A stretch of DNA of 64,000 nt from Lagopus muta (Eukaryota > Chordata > Aves > Galliformes > Phasianidae). Location: assembly GCF_023343835.1 (NCBI RefSeq), contig NC_064471.1:6251598-6315597 (forward strand), in the 5' to 3' direction. A program made the translations under genes and the position numbers. The notes beneath the pieces were generated by a model that was not told the DNA's origin, did not search any database, and saw only the letters and a list, made by a program, of their open reading frames with translations. Below are positions 22,611 through 37,000 of the stretch, one piece after another (the stretch's first letter is position 1; each line of letters begins with the position of its first letter).

Positions 22611-24350
22611 AATCACAGAATTGTCGGGGTTAGAAGGGACCTCTAGAGATCATCAAGACCAACCCCCCTGCCAAAGCAGGTTCCCTACACCAGGTCACAC
22701 AGGTAGGCATCCAGGTGAGACTTGAACATCTCCAGAGAAGAAGACTCCACAACCCCCCTGGGCAGCCTGTTCCAGTGCTCCGTCACCCTCACCGTAAAGA
22801 AGTTCTTGTGCACATTTGTGCGGAACTTCCTATGCTGCAGCTTGTGTCCGTTTCCCCTTATCCCGTCTCCATGTACCACTGAAAAGAGACTGGCCTCACC
22901 ACTATGGCCCCCACACCTCAGATATTTATACACCTGGATTAGATCCCCTCTCAGGCTTTTCTCAAGGCTGAACAGACCCAGTTCACTCAGCCTTTCTTCA
23001 CAGGGGAGATGCTCCAGGCCCTTCACCATTTTTGTGGCCCTCTGCTGGACGCTTTCCAAGAGGTCCCTGTATTTTTTGTACTGGGGAGCCCAGAACTGGA
23101 TGCAGTACTCCAGATGAGGCCTCACCAGGGCAGAGTAGAGGGGGAGGATCACCTCCCTCGACCTGCTGGCCACGCTCTTTTTAATGCGCCCCAGGATGCC
23201 ATTGGCCTTTTTGGCCATGAGGGCACACTGTTGGCTCATGGCCAAAGTGTTGTCCACCAGAATGCCCAGGTCCCTCTCTGCAGAGCTCCTCTCCAGCAGC
23301 TCATCCCCCAGCCTGTATTGGTGCATGCAATTATTCCTCCCTAGGTGTAAGATTCTACACTTGCTTTTGTTGAACCTCATCCGGTTTCTTACTGCCCAGC
23401 TCTCCAACCTGTCCAGGTCTCATTGAATGGCAGCACGGCCTTCAGGTGTGTCAGCCAATCCTCCCAATTTCGTATCATCAGCAAACTTGCTGAGGGTGGC
23501 CACTGTCCCCTCACCAAGGTCACTGATGAAGATGTTGAACAAGACTGGACCCAGCACAGACCCCCGAGGAACACTGCTGGTTACAGGTCTCCAGCCAGAC
23601 TCTGCACCACCAACAACGACCCTCTGCGCTCTGCCAGTCAGCCAGTTCTCAACCCACCTCACTGTCCACTCGTCTATCCCACACTTCCTCAGCTTTGTTA
23701 TAAGGATGTCGTGGGAGACAGTATTAAATGCCTTTCTAAAATCAAGGTAGGCTACATCTACTGCTCTCCCCCCATCCACCAAGCATGTGACAACATCGTA
23801 GAAGGCCACCAGGTTGGTCGAGCACGACCTCCCCTTGGTGAACCTATGCTGCCTATTCCTGATAAACCCCTTCTCTTCTAGTTGTCTGAAGATGGCATCC
23901 AGCGCAAGCTGTTCCATCACCTTTCCAGGGACAGAGGTGAGGCTGACAGGAAGACCTGGGTCTTCCTTCTTGCCCTTTTTGAAGACTGGAGTGACATTGG
24001 CTATCCTCTGGTCTTCAGGGACCTCCCCTGTCCTCCAAGACCTCTCAAAGATGATGGAGAGAGGTTCAGCAGTGACCTCTGCCAGCTCCCTCAGCACACG
24101 TGGATGCACCCCATCAGGTCCCATGGATTTGTGGACCTTAGTACTGCCTAGGCGCTCACGGACCACCTCTTTCCTGACTAAAGGGAAGTCCCCCATTCTC
24201 CAGACCCTCTCACTAACCTGCACGGTATGGAAAACCTGAGGGAGAGCCTTTTCACTGAAGACGGAAGTAAAGAAGGTGTTTAGTATCTCTGCCTTCTCAG
24301 CATCCCCCATTACCAGAATGCCCCCCTCACTTGGTAAGGGGCCCACGTTC
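22611..24350 (-). mobile_element. CR1 LINE, 5'-truncated, RT frame broken by one stop
   Basis: On the minus strand a frame from 24346 encodes the CR1 reverse transcriptase. It shows [16 protein letters not shown], the [17 protein letters not shown] palm motif, [18 protein letters not shown] and the catalytic FADD box. It stops at a TGA at 23420-23422 and continues in the same frame from 23419 to 22685 with the CR1 C-terminal domain. A single C-to-T change in a CpG-containing arginine codon would explain the stop. The 3' end at 22611 carries only one octamer-like unit (CACAGAATTGTCGGGG, antisense). The endonuclease is missing, so the copy is dead. Confidence 0.92.
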
Positions 24351-26157
24351 TCTCATTTTGTCCCCTTCCCCCTTCATACCTAGTTTAAACATCTGTCAAT
24401 AAGTCCTGCCAGTTCCTTGGCTAGAACCCTCTTTTCCCGTGGAAACAGGCTGCTTCCATTTGCAGCCATCATAAAGATTTCTGAGGTTGCCCCACATTGT
24501 GGCTGTAGCAGCCTGTAGCTTAGAGAAACAGCAGTGCTTCAACACAATACAATTCATTTCTTCTAACATATCTGTATCTAATATATTTCTATATAGAAAG
24601 TATTCCTCAGAAAGGAAATTACTGTGGATCTAATTGCAGAAATTATAAGCCTAATTAAAACCACAAATCCCAAAAGAGTATGTAATTTCTTCCATCTTTA
24701 ATTTTTCCTTGAAAATGAATTGTAATGTGTTTCCTTTTATGACTAGTATATAAAAAGTATCATTCCAAAAAATAATACACAGTTAAGAATAAGAATTTCA
24801 TAGTTGTAGTGTAACAACTGTCTTTTGACTCAGAGAGGATTCGTTTTGGTTCAATTAATCTTGCCCCAGCAAGTCTTGTTCTATACCTTAGTTCAGGGAG
24901 TTAGAATGATTAGAAAAGATGTTTGGCACAGGGAGGCCAAGATAGTAAACTGACCAACATCTTCTGGTCTGTCCCCCCCAATTGTTAGGAAGCAGCCTGT
25001 CTTACAGTTTTGTTATGTAAAAAGAAGTTCTCACAAGGCATAGAAAGCAGTAACATACTTTCTCCTACACTGTGAAAGGACTGTGGTGGTTTTTTTTTTT
25101 GTTTTTTTTTTTTTTGTTTTTAATTAGGACCATTTTTACTGTCAGGGAAAAACAAGGACTCTAGTATTGGCTCAGCTGGTCTCAAAGCTATGTGATGAGA
25201 TTCCTTTTCTGCTGTTTTAAAAGAGTCATGGATCTCCGTCCTTCCTTAATGAAACCTGCTCGTGCTGTAAATACTCACCATCTCCTTAGTAAACTCAAAC
25301 ATCAGGGTTTTAGTAGTTCTGAGGTACTACTTCTGTTTCTGTGGCTTACGTACTGTTAAGCAATTTTGTTTACAAATTGTATCAGTCAGCAAAATGGTTT
25401 GTAATATCTATTTTTGGAGGTGAGGCTTATAGTAGCATTTGCTGCTTATGATACCATCAGAGCAAACTAAATTTTAGCACCTTTGAAGTAGTATGTGAGC
25501 TAAGTGTAACGTCTTATGATGAGAGAAAAAATTAGGAATACAGTTAGTACTTTGTCTACATCGAGTCCTTCTGTTTGAAATTCTGTTTTTAAATAGAATC
25601 CCTTTGGTTGCCTTTCCACAAGAAAACTAGAGGTGGTTCAGTTGGATGAAATCTAATGGAAATGTGGACCTGCTTAGAGGAGCATTTGTGTAATGACAAC
25701 CTGGGAAAACCAACCACTAATGATGAAGTTTGAGTTGATTATTATTCAATAGTGTAACAGGGAGAATCTTCTTAAAGTCGTATGATGATATGTAGCACAG
25801 ACTGGTAAATCTGACCTACTTTTATATTGCTCATTCCAAGGCCTAGAGAGATGTGCTCAATGCTTTCTCTTCTGATTTTATTTCTCTCTTGAAGCATTGT
25901 TCTAATCATTTATTGACATTTTTTCTCCATGTTTTCATCTCCTCTCGTAAACAATCGGTTGTAGTGTAATTATAATCACCTTGATTTTAATACTCAATAA
26001 ACAGAGGCATAAAAGTGTAATGGACACTTGAGTGTTGTTATTAGCAAGAGAAAGAGAAAGGATTACTAATCTGGATCACTTTGTGCTCTTTTCTACAAAC
26101 TATCGAAATAAAAGAAGGTTCATCCTGTTCAAGGGCAGCTTAAAATGTAGTGCTAGT
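24351..26157. other. AT-rich non-coding DNA
   Basis: Nothing was recognised beyond poly-T/TTTG runs at about 25089-25121. Confidence 0.5.
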
Positions 26158-26703
26158 ATGAGGGCTGCTCCAAAATTAACACCTCTTTTAAGATGTTGGC
26201 CTACAACATCAGAAATGGATGTTGGTGTTATGGCAGTTGAGGCTGAACCTTCCCAACAATATTCCATTATATTTTGTTGCTGTGTGACAGATGGCAGCAG
26301 TAAAACACTGATACCACGGTGTCTGACGTGGGGGTGTATGAAGCTAAGTGAGATCACTGAATTCCTCCATGCAGAAAAAATGGTACACATTGATGTTCAT
26401 TGACACTTGCTAAATGTTTATGGAGACCAAATGGTGGATATGAGCACAGAGAAACAGTGGGGGGTGCATTTCAGCAACAGTAACAGTGGTTCACCTCCAT
26501 GCTACAGATTTTTAAGTGCATGGCATGCAGTGTCTTGCTCATCACTGGTGAAAATGTGTAGCTAAAGGTGTTGATCATACTGAAAAAGAATGTTTTGTAG
26601 CTGTGAATCTTCTCTATCAAACAGTGTTATTGTACTCTCTGTATCTATTGTAGTTTCCTCAGGAATAAATAGGAGGCATTACTTTCAGAGCAACCTGCGT
26701 AAC
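26158..26703 (+). mobile_element. Internally deleted mariner (Galluhop-like) DNA transposon
   Basis: The left end reads TGAGGGCTGCTCCAAAATTA and the reverse complement of the right end reads CGCAGGTTGCTCTGAAAGTA. These are imperfect terminal inverted repeats flanked by TA, the mariner target dinucleotide. The interior translates, with stops, into stretches resembling the N-terminal part of a mariner transposase (EPSQQYSIIFCC, LLNVYGDQ). At about 545 bases it is less than half of a full mariner and lacks the catalytic domain. From memory it resembles the chicken family called Galluhop. Confidence 0.85.
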
Positions 26704-27811
26704 ATTTTCTTCCCATTTCACATGCTTTGCATGTTCGTTATGTATTTTACTCTCGTTTAAGGGGTAGGTGTGAGAAGTTGGGTATTTTCATTCTGAATCT
26801 AGACAAGATTATAGATCAGTCATTTCTCAGCTGTTTACAGTGGGGTGTGCTAAGTTATAGTTTCATGCCATTAGGACAACACTCATCCTTATATACACAA
26901 AATGAGAATCTCTCTCCTCTTACCTTGATAAACTGCAAGAAAATCTTTTTCTTATGAACTGGTGCTTATATTAAGTGCAAAGCTGTATCGCTCGTCCAAT
27001 GGATCTGTACATATTTCTAAGGCACCCATTACATTAATTGATGCAGTAAATGAATACGATTCCGGAGACATGCAGAGCACAGCATGTTGTTGTTGAAGGA
27101 TATTCTTTCTGTTCTTCTATCTTTGATAATTATTTTAAGAACAGACATTTTCTTTAGTGCTAGATGTATTATATTTAGACTCCAAGAGATGAAATATCTT
27201 ACTGGAATTCTCACCACCAGGGCTACTGTCCACAGATCGTTTGTCTTCTGTGTGTCTCTGAAGTTGTCTGTTAATTATGATAGCAAAAGAATATGGAAGC
27301 TTAAATCTGACTTACCAAGAGATGTAACATTTGGAAATTATATCTGCTCTTTAATGACCTATTTTTGAATTAAATTCATCATAAAGGGAGTTTCAGGAAG
27401 CCTTCGAGTCTTGAGAAATGATAATTGCTTGTGGCACAGGTTTAAAAAAAAAAAAAAAAAAGTGAAAGAAATTCCCTACCACAGCTAAACAAGTTGAGCT
27501 GGAAACAGATCAGAGAAAAGGGAGAAAATGAAAGCACCAAATTAATGAATAAACAGGGTTTGTTGTTGTTGTTGTTAAATCAAACTAAAAGAATCCGTTA
27601 AAATCTAAAGCATGGGAAAATTTATGAAAGCAAAATACTTCCTTAGACCAGAGGAAAAACAGATTGTGTAAACAGGCAAACAAGAGATGACTATTTCACA
27701 CTCTTTCTTCCCAGAAAAAGAAAGGGGGGAAGGAGACTGTAATATTTCTAATCACTGTGTATGCTCAAAATGTGATTTAGCTTATGGAGAGATGGAAGAT
27801 GTCTCTGTAAA

Positions 27812-27814
<3 letters not shown>

Positions 27815-27845
<31 letters not shown>

Positions 27846-27855
27846 AAGAAGAATG
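27815..27855. repeat. Poly-A tract followed by AAG repeats
   Basis: A run of about 29 A residues passes into AAGAAGAAG. No retrotransposed gene is recognisable upstream. Confidence 0.85.
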
Positions 27856-30800
27856 AATAGAGAGTCTGGAGCAGAAACGGTTATCCCACTGGGAGAAAGA
27901 TAAGCATGCATATAGTTGTTATATGTCACTTCCATAGAGAGATTTCTCATTCGTTACCTCAGGTTAGAATAAACATTCATGTAGACAACTGATAATATCT
28001 ATTTTGCTTTCCAAATAAACAAAGAGAGGAGAGAGTCACATTGTTCTTTTCTGCCCAAAGTCTATTACACTTGTTTCTTGAAATTTGTTTTCTTTGTTGA
28101 TTTAAATGTGCATTTCAAATTGTGAGGGGCTTCAAATATTTCTGCCCAAGGCCCTGCTTATCAAAATGATTAGTCAGAGGAGTTGTTTTTTTTGGGGGAA
28201 GTAGTTAAATAGCACTCTCTGGCCTTACTTCTAGGAGCACACAGTGATGCACAAAGGTTTTCCCTGTGAGCTCCTCATTGCATTACATCTTCATTGGCGG
28301 TAAGCAGCATGCTGTCCTTGCATCTTATGCCCAGTTCATTTTGGGCACCTCTGAGGTGCCATCAGGCTGCAAGGGTGTCGCCTTTTGTGGAAAATACTCA
28401 TATCTCTTTTGGTAACTCAGGTAATTGGCTATAAGTACTTGTATTTTTCGGAGTTCATTTATTAAAAAATTGAGTTACGTATGCAAACTTGTCATACTGT
28501 CATTTCAGTATTGCTTTGGCACTTTTTGTAGGTTATACTCTTCTGTACTTACACTAGCATATCGTTTGGATATATTCTGCTCAGTTGTTGTCATTAAAAT
28601 TAAACTAAAATAATCATTCCAAAAACTGTGGCCTTTTGTGGAAAATGATGGGTTAAGAAATTTTCTTGAGCTGATTGAAATATTCTGATGGACACGTGAG
28701 GTGAGCAACCTAAAAGGATTTATTAATCCGAATGAAACATGAAGCTTGGCTGCAAGTGCAGTTTGGAATATAAAACTTCAGAACAAAATACACTTTTCTT
28801 CTCAGCAGTAATGAACCTTTAGCCTTGCAGTGTCCCAGGGGTGTGATTATCTCAGAAAAACTGTTTCCCCAGTTACGTCTTGTTGCATAAATAATCATCT
28901 CTTTGATGCACAGGATAACTGTGGGAATGATGTAAGTTAAATATGTTCTCCAGCAGTCTGACTTGCAAGGGAATAAACAATTTGTTGATACTTAGAGTGC
29001 TTAAACCACTTCCTTTGGTTTCTGGGATTTTTATGCATTCTAGCCATACAAAAATAATCTAAATTTCATCAATAATATTAATCTCTCTTTCTTCATGTCA
29101 TTGTTTCTTATGGTTTTTTTGTTTTGTTTCATTTATTTATTTATTTATTTTGCTAGATGTATGCAGCCAAAACTCTAGTTAATACTGTTGCTATTTAGCT
29201 CGTATAACTTTGTAACTTCACTTCAGCCATCACAGCACTGGAGAAAAGTGATGACCTGAATATGGCAAAGCCAAACACGACAAACACATTAGTGCTATCA
29301 CTATCGCTCTCAAATGAAGTATATTACCTAGGTGAAATCCATCTTGGTATGGAGAGAGCATAGAAGGCAACTTCATCCATCAGAATAATGCTTCAAGGAG
29401 CCATTACACAGCAGCTCATTTATGCGTGTCCAACCTATATATAAACCAGCTGCCTTGGCTACTCCTAACAGCACTACTGGTAGCACAAGCTGCAAAATGC
29501 AGCAGAGACAGGAATGTACTCCATGTGCTTCTTTCAAGCTCTCCGATTGTGATAGCTCATTTTTGCTAAGTTTCCAAGCTAACAAGACAACAACAGATGG
29601 ATTCTGCATCCATGTCATCGCTCTGTTCAGTGTGGGCTTCTGTGAAGAGGTTCCCGGGCCTCATGGTTCTCCACCCTTGGAATTGAATTGGTGAGAAACA
29701 TCTCCAGAAGATCAGATTTTGAGTCCAGAGATCACAAGTTAGTGGTAGTGAGAAAAAATGATGGAGTCTGAGGACTCAGTCTGAATTGTCTGCACTTCTA
29801 ATTTTATAGTGTAATATTAATTCTCAAAATCAATTACAAAAATGTTTGAGTTCATGATGAAGTCATGTTCAGTGCTAGCAAGTCCCTCCTCACTTCTATG
29901 ACTCATATGGTGTAATCATAGCTTATAGTTCCATATTTCTCCACTCTGGGTTTCCAGGAGGTTTAAATAATAAATTAAAAGTTACAAAAAGCATCCCAAT
30001 GTCTTGAAGTCTCTGAGCTGTAGAGATCTTTATTCTGTCATAAACATAAAAATGGCATGAGTTGCCTTGCCCAACCATGTTCACATGTAACAGCATTTTG
30101 TATGAGTTACTCTGTTGTATTCAAGCTGATTCTGTCCCTAATTATATACTGACCAACTGTAGCATTGTTCTCATTTTATAGGTCTCATTATATTCTGGTT
30201 GTCCATTCATACCTGTGACATTGTAACATCTGCAGTTTTGCAGTTTACAGAAGATACAAGTATTTCTATGAAGTTATCAAGTTTGTTTTCTAAGTGATGG
30301 ATATTGCTTAGGTAGACTTGGTTACAAAAAGGCAGAAAAAGATACATTGGTGGAAAGATGTGGCTTCATCTGACTTGAGAAGTGATTGTAAAAGCAAAAC
30401 TCTTTTATTTTCCATGCTTCCCTGCATAGTCAGCTTTGTTCTGTCCAGCAGGAGTAGGGAGTTGGTGGAAGAGAAACGAGAATCTCAAGGTCAAAAGTGA
30501 AAAGGATTGTTAGTAGTCAGAAGGGACCAGGAGGTCTGTAGATGAGAGGTTAGAAAATTGTCCAGGGAATGTAATGCCAATCAGTACATAGCAAGTTAAC
30601 AGTGAGATTTGAGAAGTTTTAGGTTAAGGAAAAGCAAAATGTTGGTGGAAGATGTTTGGAAGAATGGTGTGGCCTTGGAGAAGTTCAGTTCTGTAGCTGC
30701 AAGAGGCACGACCCTTTGAAATGAGCTTTGGAAATATTTAGTTAATAAGGCGGTGGGAGAAGTAATAGGGGAGAGTCTCAAAATGTATATAAAAGAATCA

Positions 30801-33800
30801 AGAGTGTTTAGCAGTGGCAGAAGAGGCAGATGGGGGAGTCTGGAAGAGCAGATGGTGGCAAGCAGGGAGGACAGAGCAAGCTCCAAGTCTGGGACTGCAG
30901 CCTCTCACAAAGCATTATTGGTTGATCTCACTTCTTCCCATTCTGGTTGTAATCAAAACAGTGAATCTAACTCCTAAGCTTCCCCTTGTTCTAAAAAGGA
31001 AAACATCAGTCTACACGTAAGAATGCATTGTGCATAGGGCAGGCTGGAATCACACGTGTCCTTCCAGTCCTCTTCTAATTAGTGTGCTGAGAGAGAGTGA
31101 TAAAGTCATGGTATCTCTTCCCAGATATGTTCAACTGAAAGAACATTTGCAGTGCCCTCTCCAGAATGTCTGGATCGTGGCCTAGAAGTTGAAATGGCAA
31201 ATGAAGCTGATCATGCCTTTCTATATGCCAGTGTGTTTATCTTTAGTCACAGAGCTTGGTTTTTGTACCTTTCAGATGTATGTTTGATTCAACCGTGTAA
31301 ATCAGCAGTGGTGCTTCGAAGACATCTTGAAAAATCTTAGAGTAATAACATTCCCTAAGTTAATTCTTTTCATAAATAAAGGTAACCACACTGTATTTGG
31401 GGAAGTATTTAGATGACCATGTTAGACCAGAGCAGCAAACAGCCGTGCATGCAAACTGCTCTCCATTTCTTCTGATGCTAACAAAACACCTTGTATCTGT
31501 CACTTTTTCTATCCCCCCCAACTCCCTAATTCCCATATGCCTCATTCTAGTGACTGAAAAAGAAACCACACGCATAATTCCTTCATTATTTTGGAATAAT
31601 TCGAAAGCGTGTTTATAAGATCATCAATCACATTATTAAATAACAATAGGCTTATAAAATTTCTTGGAGGAGTTAACTTTTCCAGCATAAATTCACTGAA
31701 AATTCTAGCATCCCTCTTCACTTTAAAGTAGAGCTGTTAAACCATTTTATAATTAGGGGCCGCTTGGATGGCCAGTGACTGCTAAATGTAGATTAATATG
31801 ATGCCAACTGGGTACATGCTGAAGCTATTTACTTCTGTAGTATTGTTAAACTAGTTAGTGAATATGAGGTTTTCTAGATTATGTATCAATTAATGTTTGT
31901 TTTAGTCTGATATAAAAAGTGCACACTTGGAGCTTCTTCTGGTATAAATTTGATCCGGATAAGGTATGCTAACCCATGTATTTTTTCAGGCCAGCTTCAC
32001 TCTTTGTATTCATATTTTGTAGACTTGGGGATACATGATCCATTTTGAGCTTGCAGAGACCTTCCAGAAAAAATGTGTTGGGATATACTTGGACTCTCAT
32101 ACCCAATCTACACTTTTTAGAATTTTATTGCAATGTCTCCAGGCAGTTTTGATCCACCATGAGACATCTTTATTAATTCACGATTTCATGGAGCCACAAC
32201 CACAGTGCATCCACAGGGCTTCAGAAATTCTGTGTTGATAGGACTTGGAAAGAATTCCTAGGCAGGATAATGGTTTCCTGCTGTATGCACTTTCTTATAT
32301 ACAGCACTACAAAAGCATAGCATCTGCATATGTCTGCAACTAGTAAACTGTTCTTAATGTTTCTGTTCAGTGAATTTCATTGTAGTTTCCGATCAGTCCA
32401 CTTTTATCCTTTGGAAAATGGGTTTTAAGCTACTATGTTGTTTTTCAGCAATACGTCACTGCATTTGCTGAAGAGTATAGAACATCCACTACAGAAGATG
32501 AAAGACACTGTCATGCTTTTGAAATGGTTAATTTTGTCTTTGTCAAATAAAAATATACGTGCTTCTAAGCAAGCTGAATTTGAACAAGTGAGACAGTATG
32601 TATTGTGCTCTTGATCATTCTATTGTGACCAAGCACAATCTGCTCTGGAAGAAAACATCTCTTCCTCTCAAATAGAAACATTTGATTTTTAGCTATGTGT
32701 CTTTAAATAACTTTAAATGTCATGGTGCCTCCTTTGAAATCTCTGTTCCTGCAGCCTGTGTTCCTGCCTTGCCCATACAGATCTTGTTTACCATGAGTAG
32801 TTGCTATTAGTATTCATTATGTGGTAGTTTCTAGGTGCTAATGGCAGTTACTATTTTGGATGTATTTAGCTTGTTGTGTGTAATAATATAATTACTAAAA
32901 TTAAAACCTTTTCTATCGGAGGTGCACGGGTAAGAAGTGAAAAGCTTTGGAAAAGGAAGTTAAATAGACAAGAAGTGAGGAAAGTTATTCTGACAGCGAG
33001 ACATTTCATATGTCAGCAAAGCAGAAGGAGAGGAAGGTGTAAATGTGAGAAGCCAAGGGAGCAGCAGGGTACCGCATTTGGTGTGTGAGATGACAGGGTT
33101 TAGCAGTAGGGGTGGTGAGGGAGATGGCTGGACGTGGAGATGCTATATGGGACGAATTGTCTGAATTTGCTAACAGCTTGTATGTTATGACAGAAATAAA
33201 CTGTTGCAATCCTTTTTTTTCCCACTATTGGAGTGGGCACATGTAAATTTCATATGGTGTTTGCTGTCAACTTCATCTTCTCAGCTAGCACCTTAGGATG
33301 TAAGCAATAACTTCTTCACCATATAAAATCCTCTTGTCTTAAATATCCTGCTTTTATTCTTTCCTTAGAGAGATAGGAGAAAGAAAGAAAACTAAACCTC
33401 CCTTCTTTGTTTCAAGTTCCGCTTGTAAATATGCAGAAAGCTACAGAAAGTGGGAGGCGATGGAAGATAATAATCTACAGAGAAGAAATGAGACAATGTC
33501 AGCAAACCTTGGTATCTTTCAGGCGAGTAGGCAACCTGACAAACATAAATCACATAAACTGTGCCAGCATTAAAAATGCAACTCCTCCTGCTTATAAACA
33601 GATCTGGATTGGTTTTGTTTGTGGCTGTTGGTTGTTTTTTACATTATCTGTCCTTTTAGAAAGGATAAACAAAAAAATCAGACATTTTATACTTATTTTT
33701 TATTTTTTTTAGCTTGCATTTCTCTGCTAGCAGTCTATTTGACTGAATTGTTTTGGAAGCTGACTCAGAAACAAATAACTCATCCAATAAAGCTCTTTAT

Positions 33801-33975
33801 CTGCTGCCTATAATTAGCATTATTCAAGTATATCATGGAAATTCTGTCAGAAGGTACCTAACAACCAGTATTTTGCAAAAACTTCAAGAAGGGATTTTGA
33901 GTATTAATTATATTTAAGCAAAATCTTTGCAGATTCTCATTACTTGGAAAGCTAATAAACCAGTTATTGATTTGT

Positions 33976-34012
33976 TAAAAAAAAACAAACAAACAAACAA
34001 AAAAAAACCACA
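33976..34012. repeat. (CAAA)n simple repeat
   Basis: AAACAAACAAACAAACAAA-type repeat. Confidence 0.85.
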
Positions 34013-37000
34013 ATACAACAACCTTCATTTGTATAGAATGTGAAATGATGAGATTATTTGTAAATGATAGTGATGCAAGAGAGCTGTAAAGCAATTACAA
34101 GATATTAAGGCATACCTCTTTGGATATTCTGAAGATCTCACTTTTGCAGTTTTTGCTGGTAATTTTTTCCTAAACTCCTCCTAACTCTTTGGCATGATTT
34201 CTAAAGCAAGATCACTAGAACTGAAATTATTCTGTTAGTTTATTTTAGTAACACCAATGGCAGAGAAATAGTATTTCCTTTTATACTTAGTAATTTCATG
34301 ATTATGTGCTCTATGATCATAGTGCTCCCCTGTATGAGGAGCCGATAATGAACAAAACAGAGAAGCTGCAATAGATGAAAACTGGCATCTGTACACCAGC
34401 AGTTCCCTAGCAAGTCATTGGTGGTACTAATCTGTGGTGGTAGTGAACTGGGATAAGCTGAGATATCTGCAAAATAATTAGCTGCTCTAGCTGAAACAAT
34501 GGCATAAAAAAGGTCAAACCAGTTCAGTTTCATCCATTAAAAGTTATCGGATTTATCCATCACATTTTTTCACATAAATCATTTGAGTTTGCCCTTATAC
34601 TATGACTACCACCATTTTCCATGCAAGAAAATAAATGAATCTGTACTTACATTAAATGCATTTAATAGAGAAGATAATTAGGTTTCGTTTGCTGTATGCT
34701 AGTGAAATAACTATCAGAACACGCAATAGTCCTTTCAAATGTAGAAAAAAGGGGAAAAGGTGATACAAAACTTAATTTTTTCATCTGGTATTAGTGCAAT
34801 ATATTTTGAGTTTAAAAAAAAGTCTTTTGTTCTGATGATGGTCATGTGTATATAATTTTTCAGTTAACTGAAAAAGAGATGTTTAGGAAAGGCAAGAAGT
34901 ATATCAGATGTAGAATAACTGTTGGTTTATGCCTTCAGTAAATAGGCAGTGGTGATTCTGCCTTCACCTGGCCTACTTCTCTTACTCCAGAGTCACGTTA
35001 TGCTTAGCACAACCTATAAGACAAAAATTGGGGCACAAATCTTTTTCTAGCTTTGTTTAGTCAAAAGGCGAGCAGTGTTCCCTCCAGCCTGGAAAGCCTG
35101 GGCTTTGCCATGCCAAACATCTCTGAGCACAGGCTTCACTGACGTTCTGCTCCTTCTTCCTCTGACCCGGTTACTGTCTGGCACAACATGGCAGAGTGTC
35201 AAAATAGTAGCATATGCTAGAAAATATCCATAATTCATCCCATACCTCTGCTGTCAGGCAATTTGTGCATGTTCATTTGGTTTTTCTTTAACAGCATATG
35301 CCATTTAGAAGCATCATGGGCTGTGAAATTCAGGTTCTCTTTTTGGATGTGTTTCTTTTGCTGTTTCCAAGATTTGTGATCTGGTAGAAATTGGCTTTTT
35401 TCCGCCACTTTTTAAACTTATATTTCAGGACACAGAACTGGGAAATTGATTTTTCCACTGCATTCTAAAGAGTGCAGACTTCAGACTTGGCTCATCTTTG
35501 TTCCCAGATTCCCTGTCACTCCATGCTGCAAGTAGCATCTCCTCTGTAAGGCTGATGACATTCTCCATTGCTTTGTGTGTGCTGCCACAGCCTGTGTCCC
35601 CTTGTCCTCATACCACTTGGTTACAGTCCCTCTCACAGCCACACACACAGTGCCATAGTCAATCTGGGGCTGGCCTGACCCTAAATGCGGGTGTCACTTG
35701 GGTTTCTGTAGGAGACACAATCGTGTGTATGAACGGCTGTTAACAACCAGCCAGGGTGCAGAAATGAGACTTGGGAAGGATTTAAGTTCAAGTCTTCAAG
35801 TTTTCGTTCTCCTAGGACAGGTGGCAATGTGTATTTTGGTCAGCTGAGATGAACTGCCTTGGTAAGCCCATCCTGTCACTGTTTCTGTGGCACTGAGCTC
35901 CTGAGACAGCAAACTGTGACATGCAGTGCTCATAATTCAATTTATCTAAGTCATAACATGATTTTTTTATCACTTGATTATTTCCAGTCTCATTTATTTT
36001 GTAGCCCCTGAAGTAAGGGAAAGGAAGGAGGTAAGCATAGGGCTTGTGTCTTGGGATGCCTTGGATGTGTCCCTGGAGAGAAGTTACTGAATTGCAGCTG
36101 TGAAAACAAACTCAGCTGCTGCCCTACAAGGGAAGTGTCAGGGCTTTATAGGTACTGGATATTGATACAAATTCTCAGCTTAGGGAATTTAATATGTTTT
36201 GTGCTGTATATATCTGCTTGAGCTCAGCTCTTCCTCTGCCTGAATACCTTGGCAAGTGTTTCATGTATAAAGCCAGTCCGGTCCTGAGGGGTTTCATCTG
36301 TTGACTTTCAAAGCAGTGTTTTAGGGGCCTGGTTCAAGCGCAATATTGAACAGCAGGGACAAAGCTGGAAGCACAGGTTGCCAAATTCTGCCTTTGCTTT
36401 TCACGTGTAACGGTCACCAAGTGACATTGAATAAAAAAACCGGATCTTTCCAGACCTGAGACTACACCTTGGGTTACAGATTTATCCTTGTCCTCATGCT
36501 CTCTTTCACTGGTCAAAAACTTTTGCATTATCTTTTTCTGCACAGTGAAGCAGCTTCAGCAATAAGGTTGAAGTCTGTCCATTTTCCCAGTTGCAGCACG
36601 TGATTTGTAAGCTAGATTAATTTGTGCAGAAAACTTGTAGCTGAAGGGGAGGCCTTGACTCCCAAGCACCATATTCAGAGTGGGACTGTAATTGGTCAGA
36701 GTGAGGCAGCAGCTGTTAGAATTTGCTCCAAATATTTGTAAATTGTGTTCTACCAAGACAGGCCATTGGTCCAGTAGCAGCCATGCGTGCTATGGCATTA
36801 CCCCATGACTGAATGCAATGAGTAATAATTTTCAGTGTGTCCACCTCTGGACTGCTCTATGTAGTTGTGTTATGCAGAAATGTTCAAATTGCCAAGCTCC
36901 AATGTGCCTGAGCATCCCAGAGAGACTGCTTGGTCAGGACTAAGGGAACACTGAAGCATCAAAAAAATTATTCCATCACTGGGCAATGCGGCTCCCTCTG

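Noticed and set aside
27815..27844. Poly-A tail of a processed pseudogene
   Set aside because: No gene-like sequence precedes it and no target duplication was seen. It is treated as simple repeat.
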